Below are positions 52,151 through 60,613 of a stretch of DNA of 64,000 bases, piece after piece. The translations under genes and the position numbers were made by a program. Positions within the stretch are counted from its first letter, which is position 1, and the number at the start of each line of letters is the position of its first letter. This DNA comes from DYGA01 sp964540695 (GTDB lineage: Bacteria > Patescibacteriota > Patescibacteriia > S139-126), in contig CAZINS010000001.1 of assembly GCA_964540695.1 (NCBI GenBank), positions 62,001 to 126,000 of the forward strand. Direction: 5' to 3'. The notes beneath the pieces were generated by a model, which saw nothing but the letters and a program-made list of their open reading frames with translations, searched no databases and was not told where the DNA came from.

Positions 52151-52178
52151 TAAAAAACCCTGAAGTCAATCAGGGTTT
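52151..52178 (-). terminator. Terminator of the antisense 100-aa gene
   Basis: Stem AAACCCTG/CAGGGTTT (52155-52178) with an 8-base loop, then TTTTTAATAAAAAAAT on the minus strand. It abuts the T-box terminator, and the gene's stop codon lies inside the loop. Confidence 0.75.
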
Positions 52179-52468
52179 ATTATTTGTCCTTTATAAAATA
52201 ATTTACAACCACCAGAACGATTAATTGAAATATTTTCTATTAATTTATGTACTTCGGGATTTGGTATCTCATTACTTTGAGAAAATACTTCAATAATATC
52301 GTTATCAGTTTGCTCGTGTGGTCCAGGCATTACCCTGGCATATAAATTTGGAAAATTATCATTAATAATTTTACCTATACTCACCCAGACTATTAAACTA
52401 GTTGGTATGTCATCAGCGATGATAAAAGCACTCCCATTAGTTATACTGTGAACTGACAAAATTTCCAT
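52166..52468 (-). CDS. Hypothetical protein (100 aa) between T-box and thrS
   Basis: A soluble alpha/beta protein starting MEILSVHSITNGSAF, with a central GPHEQTDNDI segment. No family is recognised. The ATG at 52468 is chosen because AAAGGAGA stands at ideal spacing; a longer frame to 52501 has no SD. Its own promoter (TTGACA 52535-52540, TATATT 52512-52517) overlaps the thrS start region. The gene is antisense to any transcript reading from the T-box into thrS. Confidence 0.68.
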   Translation of the reverse strand: MEILSVHSITNGSAFIIADDIPTSLIVWVSIGKIINDNFPNLYARVMPGPHEQTDNDIIEVFSQSNEIPNPEVHKLIENISINRSGGCKLFYKGQIINPD

Positions 52469-52486
52469 TTTTTCTCCTTTTCTAAA

Positions 52487-52540
52487 TTGATAAATGAACA
52501 ATTAATATTTAAATATAAATTAAAAATAGTAATATGTCAA
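52487..52540. promoter_or_regulatory. Overlapping divergent promoters at thrS
   Basis: Plus strand: TTGATA (52487-52492), 17-base spacer, TAAATA (52510-52515) could start thrS transcription independently of the T-box. Minus strand: TTGACA (52535-52540, over the thrS ATG), 17-base spacer, TATATT (52512-52517) serves the 100-aa gene. The two -10 boxes overlap. Confidence 0.5.
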
Positions 52541-54294
52541 TCTTCAAAAAAACAAATCAAGCAGAACTTGATGTTCTCAGACACTCTACTGCTCATCTCT
52601 TGGCAGCGGCAGTATTGGAATTATGGCCAGGTACTAAAAATACAATTGGTCCGGCAATTGCCAATGGATTTTATTATGACTTTGAATTTAAAAACCCTAT
52701 TTCCGAAAATGACTTAACAAAAATAGAAAAAAAAATGCATGAATTAGCGATTACTTGGGAAGAATTTAAACGCGAAGAAGTTAGTATCACTAAAGCCAAA
52801 CAAACTTATAGTGATAATAAATATAAATTAGAATTAATTGAAGAATTCTCTAGCGAAGGTAAAACTTTAAGTTTTTATCATTCGGGTAAATTTACAGATC
52901 TTTGCCGAGGAGGTCATATTGATAAACCAAATAAAGAATTGAAACATTTTAAACTTCTATCCTTGGCAGGGGCGTATTGGCGTGGTAGTGAAACCAATAC
53001 CATGCTTACTCGTATCTACGGTACTGCTTTTCCTACAAAAAAAGAATTGGATGACTATTTATCAAAATTAGAAGAAGCTAAAAAACGTGACCACAGAAAA
53101 ATAGGCCAAGAACAAGAACTTTTCTTTTTTGACTCCTTGGTAGGAAAAGGATTACCACTGTGGTTACCTAAAGGAACAATTATAAAAAATGAAATTGAAA
53201 AATTAGCTCTCAATTTAGAAAATAAATATGGTTATGAGCGTATTTCTACTCCCCATCTGGCTAAAGAAGAACTTTATTTAACTTCCGGACATCTACCTTA
53301 TTATAAAGATTCAATGTATCCGGCTATGAATATGGATGATGGCACTTATTATCTAAAAGCCATGAATTGTCCTCATCATCATATTGTCTATAAATCAAAA
53401 CCAAGAAGTTATCGTGATTTGCCAGTTAGACTGGCTGAATATGGCACGGTCTATCGCAACGAACTTTCTGGTACCCTAGCTGGATTGTTACGTGTCAGAT
53501 CATTACAAATGAATGATGCTCATATCTATTGCAGTAAAAATCAAATAAAAGATGAAGTTAAAAAAGTAATATCCTTAAATTTAGAATTATTTAAAATCTT
53601 TGGATTAAATACGTTTTGGTTTAGACTTTCAAAATGGGACCCAAATCATAAAGAAAAATATGTAGATGAACCCGCTAATTGGGAATACTGTCAAAATATA
53701 CTACGTGAAGTTTTAGTAGAAAATAAATTAGAGTTTGTCGAAGCTGATGACGAGGCTGCCTTTTATGGTCCAAAAATCGATGTGCAATTTGAATCTGTTA
53801 TCGGTCGTGAAGAAACTATGTCTACCATTCAATTGGATTTTGTCGCTAAAACAAAATTTAATCTTACTTATACTGACCATGACGGCAAAGATAATAACGA
53901 AATTTTTGTCATTCATCGTGCTCCCCTATCTACTCACGAAAGATTTATGGCCTTTTTGATTGAACATTATGCCGGCGTCTGGCCAGTTTGGCTCTCACCC
54001 GTACAAGTAGCAATAATTTCAGTGGGCAAAGAACATCATGATTTTTGTCAAAAACTGGCGACAGAATTTAAAAAATATGACATTAGAGTTGAAGTAAATG
54101 ATGCCAATGAAACTGTAGGTAATAAAATACGAAAAGCCAGTCATGATAAAATTCCTTATGTTTTAGTGATTGGAGATAAAGAAATAAATTCAGATACACT
54201 GGCTGTCCGAGTACGTGGACAAAAAGAACTTTTAGCAATTAGTAAAAATGATTTTATTTCCCGTCTACAAAAAGAAATAAACGAAAAATTATAA
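52534..54294 (+). CDS. thrS: Threonyl-tRNA synthetase lacking TGS
   Basis: Charges tRNA-Thr. The editing domain opens LRHSTAHLLAAAVLELWPG (HxxxH motif), then DLCRGGHI. The class II core has KAMNCPHHHIVYK with the zinc Cys, motif 2 YGTVYRNELSGTL, and a C-terminal anticodon-binding domain (about 490-586). At 586 residues it lacks the N-terminal TGS domain (about 60 residues) of typical ThrRS. No SD precedes the ATG. Control by the upstream T-box is likely but interrupted by an antisense gene. Confidence 0.94.
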   Translation: MSIFKKTNQAELDVLRHSTAHLLAAAVLELWPGTKNTIGPAIANGFYYDFEFKNPISENDLTKIEKKMHELAITWEEFKREEVSITKAKQTYSDNKYKLELIEEFSSEGKTLSFYHSGKFTDLCRGGHIDKPNKELKHFKLLSLAGAYWRGSETNTMLTRIYGTAFPTKKELDDYLSKLEEAKKRDHRKIGQEQELFFFDSLVGKGLPLWLPKGTIIKNEIEKLALNLENKYGYERISTPHLAKEELYLTSGHLPYYKDSMYPAMNMDDGTYYLKAMNCPHHHIVYKSKPRSYRDLPVRLAEYGTVYRNELSGTLAGLLRVRSLQMNDAHIYCSKNQIKDEVKKVISLNLELFKIFGLNTFWFRLSKWDPNHKEKYVDEPANWEYCQNILREVLVENKLEFVEADDEAAFYGPKIDVQFESVIGREETMSTIQLDFVAKTKFNLTYTDHDGKDNNEIFVIHRAPLSTHERFMAFLIEHYAGVWPVWLSPVQVAIISVGKEHHDFCQKLATEFKKYDIRVEVNDANETVGNKIRKASHDKIPYVLVIGDKEINSDTLAVRVRGQKELLAISKNDFISRLQKEINEKL

Positions 54295-54309
54295 AAAATA
54301 TAAACTCAT

Positions 54310-54339
54310 AAAACAAACCTCTAAATAGAGGTTTGTTTT
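54310..54339 (+). terminator. Terminator after thrS
   Basis: Perfect 12-bp stem AAAACAAACCTC/GAGGTTTGTTTT with loop TAAATA. Confidence 0.85.
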
Positions 54340-54343
54340 ATGA

Positions 54344-54372
54344 TTGACAAAATAACAAAAATATGATATTAT
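54344..54372 (+). promoter_or_regulatory. Promoter of the 162-aa orphan gene
   Basis: TTGACA (54344-54349), 17-base spacer, TATTAT (54367-54372). It follows the thrS terminator directly. Confidence 0.8.
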
Positions 54373-54422
54373 ACTTTATTCTACTTTAAAAATATATTTA
54401 AAACAAAAATAAGGAGTATAGA

Positions 54423-54911
54423 ATGGACGCCAATACTGCAACTGTTGTAAAAATACCACCCACAAACATAGCTAAAGTAGTCTTTGCAGAATACCGCCGC
54501 ATGTTTGCATGTGATGATGTGGCTATTAAAGTGCCATTGACTAATAAGTACATGCGCTATGATCAAGCGCATAAAATTAGTGTTGATGGAAAAACATTTT
54601 TTATACCCGGACATTATGTCCATGGTTTTTTATTTCCAGGAACAAAATTAATAATGTATAGACATTTTTACGTTTCTCAAGAATCTTTGGGAAAAACTAT
54701 CAATGCCAAAATTATTCTTTTTAAAAAAATTTATACTGACGGCCGTGTCCAATTTATATTGGATGTAAAACCACAATGTGATTCTGCTAGTCAATATGAA
54801 TTAAAAATCATCACTGAAAAACCAAATAGAAACAATGACCTAGGTCATCTAATTTGTTTGGCAGGCAAAGCAATCGGCAAGGTAGCTTGCCGAGAAATTG
54901 CAAAAAATTAA
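54423..54911 (+). CDS. Hypothetical protein (162 aa)
   Basis: A soluble beta-rich protein starting MDANTATVVKIPPTN. The central part alternates short strands with Lys/His-rich turns; three Cys residues are present (Cys30, one near 120, one near 143). No family is recognised. It has a consensus promoter, a strong SD (AAGGAGTATAG) and a perfect terminator, so it is a complete single-gene unit. Confidence 0.68.
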   Translation: MDANTATVVKIPPTNIAKVVFAEYRRMFACDDVAIKVPLTNKYMRYDQAHKISVDGKTFFIPGHYVHGFLFPGTKLIMYRHFYVSQESLGKTINAKIILFKKIYTDGRVQFILDVKPQCDSASQYELKIITEKPNRNNDLGHLICLAGKAIGKVACREIAKN

Positions 54912-54916
54912 TATAC

Positions 54917-54949
54917 AAAGGACAGCTAATAAGCTGTCCTTTTAATTTT
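54917..54949 (+). terminator. Terminator after the 162-aa gene
   Basis: Perfect 11-bp stem AAAGGACAGCT/AGCTGTCCTTT with a 4-base loop, then TTAATTTTAT. Confidence 0.85.
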
Positions 54950-54998
54950 ATTAAATTATCATCTACACATTACTTTGTTATTCACAACTCAAAATATT

Positions 54999-55068
54999 TA
55001 ATTCTTAATTCTTACTTCTTTATACTATATTCTTGCTTCTTACTTCTTTATTCTATATAATACAAAGC
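54999..55068 (+). repeat. Low-complexity TTCTTAATTCTT element before miaB
   Basis: About 65 bases of repeated ATTCTTA/ACTTCTT words, ending in CTATATAAT just before miaB. A related stretch precedes thyA (62952-62990, in thyA sense), and an ATTCCAAATTCC variant lies inside miaA (56704-56743). No longer repeat unit is evident. Confidence 0.6.
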
Positions 55069-55076
55069 ACAAATTT

Positions 55077-56390
55077 ATGAATAAAAAACTTAAATATTAC
55101 TTGTTTGTAATTGGTTGTCAAATGAATTTATCTGATGCAGAAAGACTGGAAACAATTCTCCAATCAATCGGTTATACTAAGACAACCAAAGAAGAAAACG
55201 CCGACTTTATCGGTGTGGTGGCTTGTGCTGTCAGACAAAAAGCTATGGACAGAATCTATGGCAAAATAAGAAAATGGAATTTAATGAAAGAATCGCGCCC
55301 CTTAATTACTTTACTTTCTGGCTGTGTACTTAAACACGACAAAGAAAAACTCAAATACGAATTTGATATTTTACTCGATATGAAAGACATTCAGCAGTTA
55401 CCCCAAGCGCTAAAAACACGCCAAGCACAATTGGGTGATTTTATCCCTTCTACTTCATATCTACAAATAAAGCCTAGTTATGAATCAAATTTTAAGGCCT
55501 ATGTACCAATTATGACTGGGTGTAATAAATTTTGTACTTATTGTGCTGTCCCCTATACCAGGGGTCCTGAGGTATCGCGCAGTGCTGAAGAAATTTTTAC
55601 TGAAATAAAAACATTACTAAAAAATGGCTACCAGGAAATAACCTTACTTGGTCAAAATGTAAATTCATATGGACTTGATAATAAAGACACCCGTAGTCCC
55701 AATTACAAAAAAGCCATGTTAACATTTCCAGAACTATTAAAAGAAATTAATTCCTGGCGAGGTAATTTTTGGTTACGCTTTGTTACCTCCCACCCGTATG
55801 ATATGTCTGATGAATTAATAAAAGTTATGACTGATCATAAACACCTTACTGAATACATGCATTTACCAGTCCAATCGGGTAGCGATAAGATACTAAAAAA
55901 AATGAACCGTAATTATACTGTTAAACACTATTTAAATAGATTAAAAAAAGTACGTTCCGCCCTACCGGGAATATCCTTATCTACTGATATTATTGTTGGT
56001 TTTTCCGGAGAAACAGATGAAGATTTTAGGCAAACAGCAGAGCTAATGAAAAAAGTGGGTTTTGATATGGCCTATATTTCTCAATATTCCCCTCGACCAG
56101 GGACTTCGGCCGCCAGACTTTACCCTGATGACATTACAAAAGAACTTAAAAAACAACGCGAGTATGAGCTTAATGAAATTCTTAAAATAACCGCTGCTGA
56201 ATATAACCAAAAATTTTTAAATAAAACTACCACTGTGTTGGTAGATGGTATAAAAAATAAATACCTGCATGGTAAAAATCGCGAATTCAAAACCGTACAA
56301 TTTGTTGGAAATAAAAAATTAATTGGTAGTTTCGTTAAAGTTAAAATAACTGAAGCTAGAGCTTGGGGTTTGAAAGGTAAATTATTATAA
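55077..56390 (+). CDS. miaB: tRNA-2-methylthio-N6-dimethylallyladenosine synthase MiaB
   Basis: Radical SAM enzyme that methylthiolates i6A37. The N-terminal domain holds three Cys for the auxiliary cluster (FVIGCQMN, VACAVRQ, LLSGCV). The radical SAM motif is CNKFCTYC in MTGCNKFCTYCAVPYTRGPE, and a TRAM domain closes the protein. 437 residues is normal. miaA, which makes its substrate, follows 6 bases later. Confidence 0.94.
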   Translation: MNKKLKYYLFVIGCQMNLSDAERLETILQSIGYTKTTKEENADFIGVVACAVRQKAMDRIYGKIRKWNLMKESRPLITLLSGCVLKHDKEKLKYEFDILLDMKDIQQLPQALKTRQAQLGDFIPSTSYLQIKPSYESNFKAYVPIMTGCNKFCTYCAVPYTRGPEVSRSAEEIFTEIKTLLKNGYQEITLLGQNVNSYGLDNKDTRSPNYKKAMLTFPELLKEINSWRGNFWLRFVTSHPYDMSDELIKVMTDHKHLTEYMHLPVQSGSDKILKKMNRNYTVKHYLNRLKKVRSALPGISLSTDIIVGFSGETDEDFRQTAELMKKVGFDMAYISQYSPRPGTSAARLYPDDITKELKKQREYELNEILKITAAEYNQKFLNKTTTVLVDGIKNKYLHGKNREFKTVQFVGNKKLIGSFVKVKITEARAWGLKGKLL

Positions 56391-56396
56391 ATTAAT

Positions 56397-57341
56397 ATGA
56401 TCAATCATAAAAAAGTCATAATAATTTTAGGAGCAACGGCTTCAGGAAAAACAAAACTAGCATTAAAACTGGCAAAAAAAATTAATGGTTATATTATTTC
56501 AGCTGATTCCCGACAAATATATAAAAAAATGGATATAGGAACAGCAAAACCTAAAGGTATGATGAAGAATCTAGAATCTGGGATTGATGAGATTAAATCT
56601 GTTTACATGGTAGAAAATGTACCACATTTCTTAATGAACTATACTGAACCTGACCAAACTTTTACTTTGGCAGATTGGCTTAAAATTTCAAAAAAAATAT
56701 TAAAATCCAAAATTCTAAATTCCAAATTCCAAATTCCAATAATCTGTGGGGGTACTGGACTTTATATCTCAGCACTGGTGAATAATTATCAACTACCAAA
56801 AGGTAAAATCGATTTAAATTTAAGAAATAAATTAAATAAACTATCGCTTCTAACACTACAAAAAAAATTGAAAAAATTTGATTTAGTTACATATAAAACA
56901 ATCGACAAACAAAACAAAATAAAAATTATCAGGGCTTTGGAATATGTTTTAACCAATCAACGTGTCTTTAAACCAAAAACTAATAAAAAATCACCATATG
57001 AATTTTTACAAATTGGGCTAGATGTTCCAAGGGAAAAACTTTACCAAAAAATAAACCAACGAGTAGATTTTATGATAAAAAATGGTCTAATTACAGAAAC
57101 TACACAACTAACAAAAAAATATTCTACTTCCCTGCCGTCAATGTCAGGAATTGGTTACAAACAGACTCTTATGTATTTAAACAACCAAATAGATAAACCC
57201 CAAACAATCGAGATGATTAAAACAGACACTAGACACTATGCCAAGCGACAACTTACTTGGTTTAGGAGAGATAAAAATATATATTGGTTAAAAAATTATC
57301 TAACTGCAGAAAAATTGGTAAAAAAATTTTTACAAAAATAA
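56397..57341 (+). CDS. miaA: tRNA dimethylallyltransferase MiaA
   Basis: Adds a dimethylallyl group to A37 of tRNA. P-loop GATASGKTKLA (12-22), ISADSRQIYKKMDIGTAKP (34-52) and GGTGLYI (118-124) are family motifs. Residues about 101-114 (ILKSKILNSKFQIP) are encoded by the low-complexity AATTCTAAATTCC stretch at 56704-56743 and replace the usual sequence before the GGTGLY motif. 314 residues is normal. It forms an operon with miaB. Confidence 0.94.
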   Translation: MINHKKVIIILGATASGKTKLALKLAKKINGYIISADSRQIYKKMDIGTAKPKGMMKNLESGIDEIKSVYMVENVPHFLMNYTEPDQTFTLADWLKISKKILKSKILNSKFQIPIICGGTGLYISALVNNYQLPKGKIDLNLRNKLNKLSLLTLQKKLKKFDLVTYKTIDKQNKIKIIRALEYVLTNQRVFKPKTNKKSPYEFLQIGLDVPREKLYQKINQRVDFMIKNGLITETTQLTKKYSTSLPSMSGIGYKQTLMYLNNQIDKPQTIEMIKTDTRHYAKRQLTWFRRDKNIYWLKNYLTAEKLVKKFLQK

Positions 57342-57368
57342 AGGAAAGCTATCTAAGCTTTCCTTTTT
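57340..57368. terminator. Bidirectional terminator
   Basis: Perfect 11-bp stem AAAGGAAAGCT/AGCTTTCCTTT with a 5-base loop, between the converging miaA and DHH-like genes. Confidence 0.85.
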
Positions 57369-58384
57369 TAATAAAACTGTTGAATCTTTTGTTTAAAAAA
57401 TTCAAAATCAGTATATTTAATATGCAAACGGCTCTCACGATGCCAATCATTTTTTTCCTCATAAGGCAACAAATCATTTAATTTAAAATGTTTTTTAAAA
57501 TTATGAGGAGTAAATAAACTTACCTGATCACCATGTTTACCAATTAACCGAATTGCTATGACACACTCACTATTCCCCTGTTTGAACATTTCGGCTTTCA
57601 ACAAACCGAGATTGGGTTTAATTTCTTTTTTATACTCATCGATAATATCGATATAAATTAAACCTTTAAATTTCTCAATCCGGGGAAGTAATCCTAAAGT
57701 AAGTTCTTTATTTTTAACAAACTCTGTTTGTAAAGTAATTAAATAATCAACAATCAAATCATCATTTTGATTGCCTTCGATCCAAATTTTTAACTTATCA
57801 TAAAGAACTTGCCTATTTTCTTGACGGCGGGGTGGGTTAATAAAATAACTTGGACCTAAATAAATTCCTTGTAAATAAATTTGAGCTAACTTTGAGTAGT
57901 TATAACCATTGATTTGACCTTCAAACTTATTTGCATCTTTGTCTAGTTGATCATATAGTTTATGATCATAACATCCTTTAAGATAAGCTAAATAGCCATC
58001 TAAATCATCATGATAAAAAACTAAGTCAATATTTTCATTTAGCCAATATCCGCTAGCCACCATACTAGTAGCTGAAGGAGCATATTTACTCGGTAAAATA
58101 CAAGTATTTTTTTCAAGTAAAGAATAAATGATTCGATAATTATCAAGATTTTTATCTTGATTTTCATGATGGTCGATATAGACTACATCTATACCAAATA
58201 AAATTAACATTTTAATAAAATTTACAATTTCATCACTAGGACCTAAGTCTACCAAAGCAACTTTTTTAAGATTATTGAGTAAGATAAATTTAATTAATTC
58301 AATTAACTCAATATATTTTAAAAAAGGTTGAATAGCAAACTCGACGATGCCATTTATCTTAGTGTGCACCAAGATGGGTTCCAT
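57368..58384 (-). CDS. DHH-like phosphoesterase with rearranged motif I
   Basis: 338 residues. A Rossmann-like core holds ALVDLGPS (Asp46) and VYIDHHENQ (DHH at 71-73), then PSATSMVA, as in DHH-family nanoRNases and cyclic-dinucleotide hydrolases. The N-terminal site where motif I (HxDxDG) should be reads VHTKINGIV, with both Asp replaced. A good HDDLDG occurs instead at 125-130, after the DHH motif. The C-terminal half is unknown. A strong SD (TTTAGGAGGT) and its own promoter and terminators frame it. The substrate cannot be assigned. Confidence 0.7.
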   Translation of the reverse strand: MEPILVHTKINGIVEFAIQPFLKYIELIELIKFILLNNLKKVALVDLGPSDEIVNFIKMLILFGIDVVYIDHHENQDKNLDNYRIIYSLLEKNTCILPSKYAPSATSMVASGYWLNENIDLVFYHDDLDGYLAYLKGCYDHKLYDQLDKDANKFEGQINGYNYSKLAQIYLQGIYLGPSYFINPPRRQENRQVLYDKLKIWIEGNQNDDLIVDYLITLQTEFVKNKELTLGLLPRIEKFKGLIYIDIIDEYKKEIKPNLGLLKAEMFKQGNSECVIAIRLIGKHGDQVSLFTPHNFKKHFKLNDLLPYEEKNDWHRESRLHIKYTDFEFFKQKIQQFY

Positions 58385-58448
58385 AATACCTCCTAAAGTA
58401 ATTTTTTAAATTTTTAATATACAAAACTATGTCAATAAACAACTGCTT

Positions 58449-58477
58449 ACTATAAACTTTTTTTATATTTTTGTCAA
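58449..58477 (-). promoter_or_regulatory. Promoter of the DHH-like gene
   Basis: TTGACA (58472-58477), 17-base spacer, TATAGT (58449-58454) on the minus strand. A second TTGACA lies about 45 bases closer to the gene. Confidence 0.72.
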
Positions 58478-58487
58478 GTATTTAAAA

Positions 58488-58507
58488 GAGGCAGTATTAA
58501 CTGCCTC
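58488..58507 (-). terminator. Terminator of the 145-aa secreted protein gene
   Basis: Perfect 8-bp stem GAGGCAGT/ACTGCCTC with loop ATTA, then TTTTAAATACTTG on the minus strand. Confidence 0.8.
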
Positions 58508-58511
58508 ATTA

Positions 58512-58949
58512 TCAATGATTTAATAAGTATTCTCCAATGCCCAAACGGGTAATCTTTTTATCTAGTTGACTAACGCAAATGGTGAACAATATTTGTTTCT
58601 TGTAAAGAAAAATAATGGTTTTTTCTCCATCGTCATCACACAATTTAATTTTAATATTTTTGGGATCAGGTAAATTTTTTACTATAAAAAAATCTATTAT
58701 TTTTTCTTTGGAACAATATAGCCCGTCAGAGAAAATTTCTCCGGTAATTACAGAATCTGTCATCATTGCCAGTAACCAATCCTGGTCTTTTTCCCAAAAA
58801 CCAAAATAAAAAATTTGGCCAAAATCATAATAATATGATGATTCGGTTGATAAATGTTTTTTTTGGTCTTCTTGAGCTAAGACATAATTTGAGGAAATGA
58901 TATTGGAAATTAATAACCAGACAATAAAAAAATGCCCAATAGTGCGCAT
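58512..58949 (-). CDS. Secreted hypothetical protein (145 aa)
   Basis: A Sec signal peptide (about 1-25, VLAQ cleavage site) precedes a small alpha/beta domain with the segment FGFWEKDQDWLLAMMTDSV, three Cys residues (YCSK, KLCDD, ICVSQ) and a mixed C-terminus. The fold is reminiscent of SnoaL/NTF2-like domains, but this is uncertain. Strong SD (TCGGAGGT) before the ATG; TTGACT about 60 bases upstream. Single-gene unit with its own terminator. Confidence 0.65.
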   Translation of the reverse strand: MRTIGHFFIVWLLISNIISSNYVLAQEDQKKHLSTESSYYYDFGQIFYFGFWEKDQDWLLAMMTDSVITGEIFSDGLYCSKEKIIDFFIVKNLPDPKNIKIKLCDDDGEKTIIFLYKKQILFTICVSQLDKKITRLGIGEYLLNH

Positions 58950-59038
58950 ATAACCTCCGAAATAAGTTGTGAAATAAACTGAATTATTTTAGCTTACACC
59001 ATCTACCTAAAAAGTCAACTGCTTTTTGTGTTAAACAA

Positions 59039-60532
59039 TTAAGTAAGTAATTTAATAATTAATTCTTCTACCTCAACGGGGTCAGCTTTACCTTTTGACT
59101 TTTTCATTACTGCGCCAATTAAAAACTTAAGTACAACCATTTTTCCTTGTTTGTATTGCTCTACCTGATTATTATTTTCCGATAAAACTTCTTTTACTAT
59201 ATTTTCAATATCACTGCCAGAAGTTTGTTGTAAATTAAGTTCCTCCATTATATTTGAAGGATCTTCACCGGTATCATACATTTTTTCTAAAATAATTTGA
59301 GCCGCAGTAGAATTTACCCGTCGAGTAAAAATAAGACGTAAAAATTCAGCCATATTTTCGGGAGTAATTTTCAGCTCAGCTACTGTTTTTTCAGTTTTAT
59401 TCATTAATTGCAATAAATTATTAAGCAACCAATTAACTACTATTTTAGCAATTTTATCTTTATATTGATCATGAATTTCAGCGGCTGAACCTTCTATTTC
59501 ATCACCCGACTCCAACCAAGCTAAAAACTCAGAGTAAACTTTTTCAGCATAAGTATCAAAATTAGGAGTGTTAATTAATATATTAACTTCCGTCAATTTA
59601 AAACCATATTCACCTATTAAACGATTACGCTTTTGATTAGGTAATTCTGGAATTTGTTTTCTTATTGCTTCTATCTCACCGGGTAACAATATAATTGGTG
59701 GTAAATCTGGCTCGGGAAAATAACGATAATCACTTGCCTCTTCTTTGCTACGCTGTTCAACGGTTTGAGTTTTTTGTTCATCCCAACCTCTAGTACCCTG
59801 ACTAGCGGGTACATTACCCTCTTCCCATAATTTTGTTTGTCTTTTTATTTCATACTCAAGCGCTCGTTCAACAGCACGAAAAGAATTCAAATTTTTTATT
59901 TCTGTTTTTGGATATAATTTTTTATCACCCATTGGACGTAAGGAGATATTAGCATCACACCTCATTTGCCCTTTTTCCATATCAGCATCAGATACATTAA
60001 GTAATCTCATGATTAATCTTAATTCTTGCAAAAATATTTTTGCTTGTTGAGGAGTAGTAAAGTCTGGTTTAGTAACTATTTCCGCTAATGGTGTTCCGGC
60101 GCGGTTAAAATCAATTAAAGCATAATCTGCTTGATGAAAATTTTTTGCCGCATCTTCTTCAATATGTAATCTCTCTATACCAAAAATTTTAACTCCTTCA
60201 GGGGTTAATATTTCTAAACTGCCTTCACCCGCCAATGGTTTGTCAAACTGAGAAATTTGATAACCTTTAGGTAAATCCGGATAAAAATAACTTTTACGAT
60301 CAAATTTGGAATACTCGTTAATTTGTAAATTCAATGCTGCAGCTGCTTTAATGGCTAATAAAATGGCCTGCTGATTAACTACAGGTAAAACACCGGGATG
60401 ACCAGTACAAATTGGACAAATATTTTTATTTGGCTCACTAATATCAAATTCATTAGCACAAGCACAAAACATCTTTGTTTTGGTCTTTAACTGTATATGA
60501 ATTTCTAAACCAATTACTGGCTCTAATTTCAT
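59039..60532 (-). CDS. gatB: Asp/Glu-tRNA amidotransferase subunit B
   Basis: Part of the GatCAB complex that converts Glu-tRNA-Gln or Asp-tRNA-Asn to the amides. GLEIHIQLKTKTKMFC, the zinc-site CANEF and CPICTGHPGVLPVVN, and KGYQISQFDKPLAGEG are the catalytic-domain signatures. The C-terminal YqeY-like tail (about 340-497) is present. 497 residues is normal. gatA and gatC are not in this window. Confidence 0.95.
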   Translation of the reverse strand: MKLEPVIGLEIHIQLKTKTKMFCACANEFDISEPNKNICPICTGHPGVLPVVNQQAILLAIKAAAALNLQINEYSKFDRKSYFYPDLPKGYQISQFDKPLAGEGSLEILTPEGVKIFGIERLHIEEDAAKNFHQADYALIDFNRAGTPLAEIVTKPDFTTPQQAKIFLQELRLIMRLLNVSDADMEKGQMRCDANISLRPMGDKKLYPKTEIKNLNSFRAVERALEYEIKRQTKLWEEGNVPASQGTRGWDEQKTQTVEQRSKEEASDYRYFPEPDLPPIILLPGEIEAIRKQIPELPNQKRNRLIGEYGFKLTEVNILINTPNFDTYAEKVYSEFLAWLESGDEIEGSAAEIHDQYKDKIAKIVVNWLLNNLLQLMNKTEKTVAELKITPENMAEFLRLIFTRRVNSTAAQIILEKMYDTGEDPSNIMEELNLQQTSGSDIENIVKEVLSENNNQVEQYKQGKMVVLKFLIGAVMKKSKGKADPVEVEELIIKLLT

Positions 60533-60590
60533 AGTTAATTAATAAATTCTTCTCTATTTAAATATATTATCATATGAACATTAATAAAAA

Positions 60591-60610
60591 AAGGGTTCAA
60601 TTGAACCCTT
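60591..60610 (-). terminator. Terminator of the thymidylate operon
   Basis: The 20-base palindrome AAGGGTTCAATTGAACCCTT, followed on the minus strand by TTTTTATTAATG. Confidence 0.75.
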
Positions 60611-60613
60611 ATA

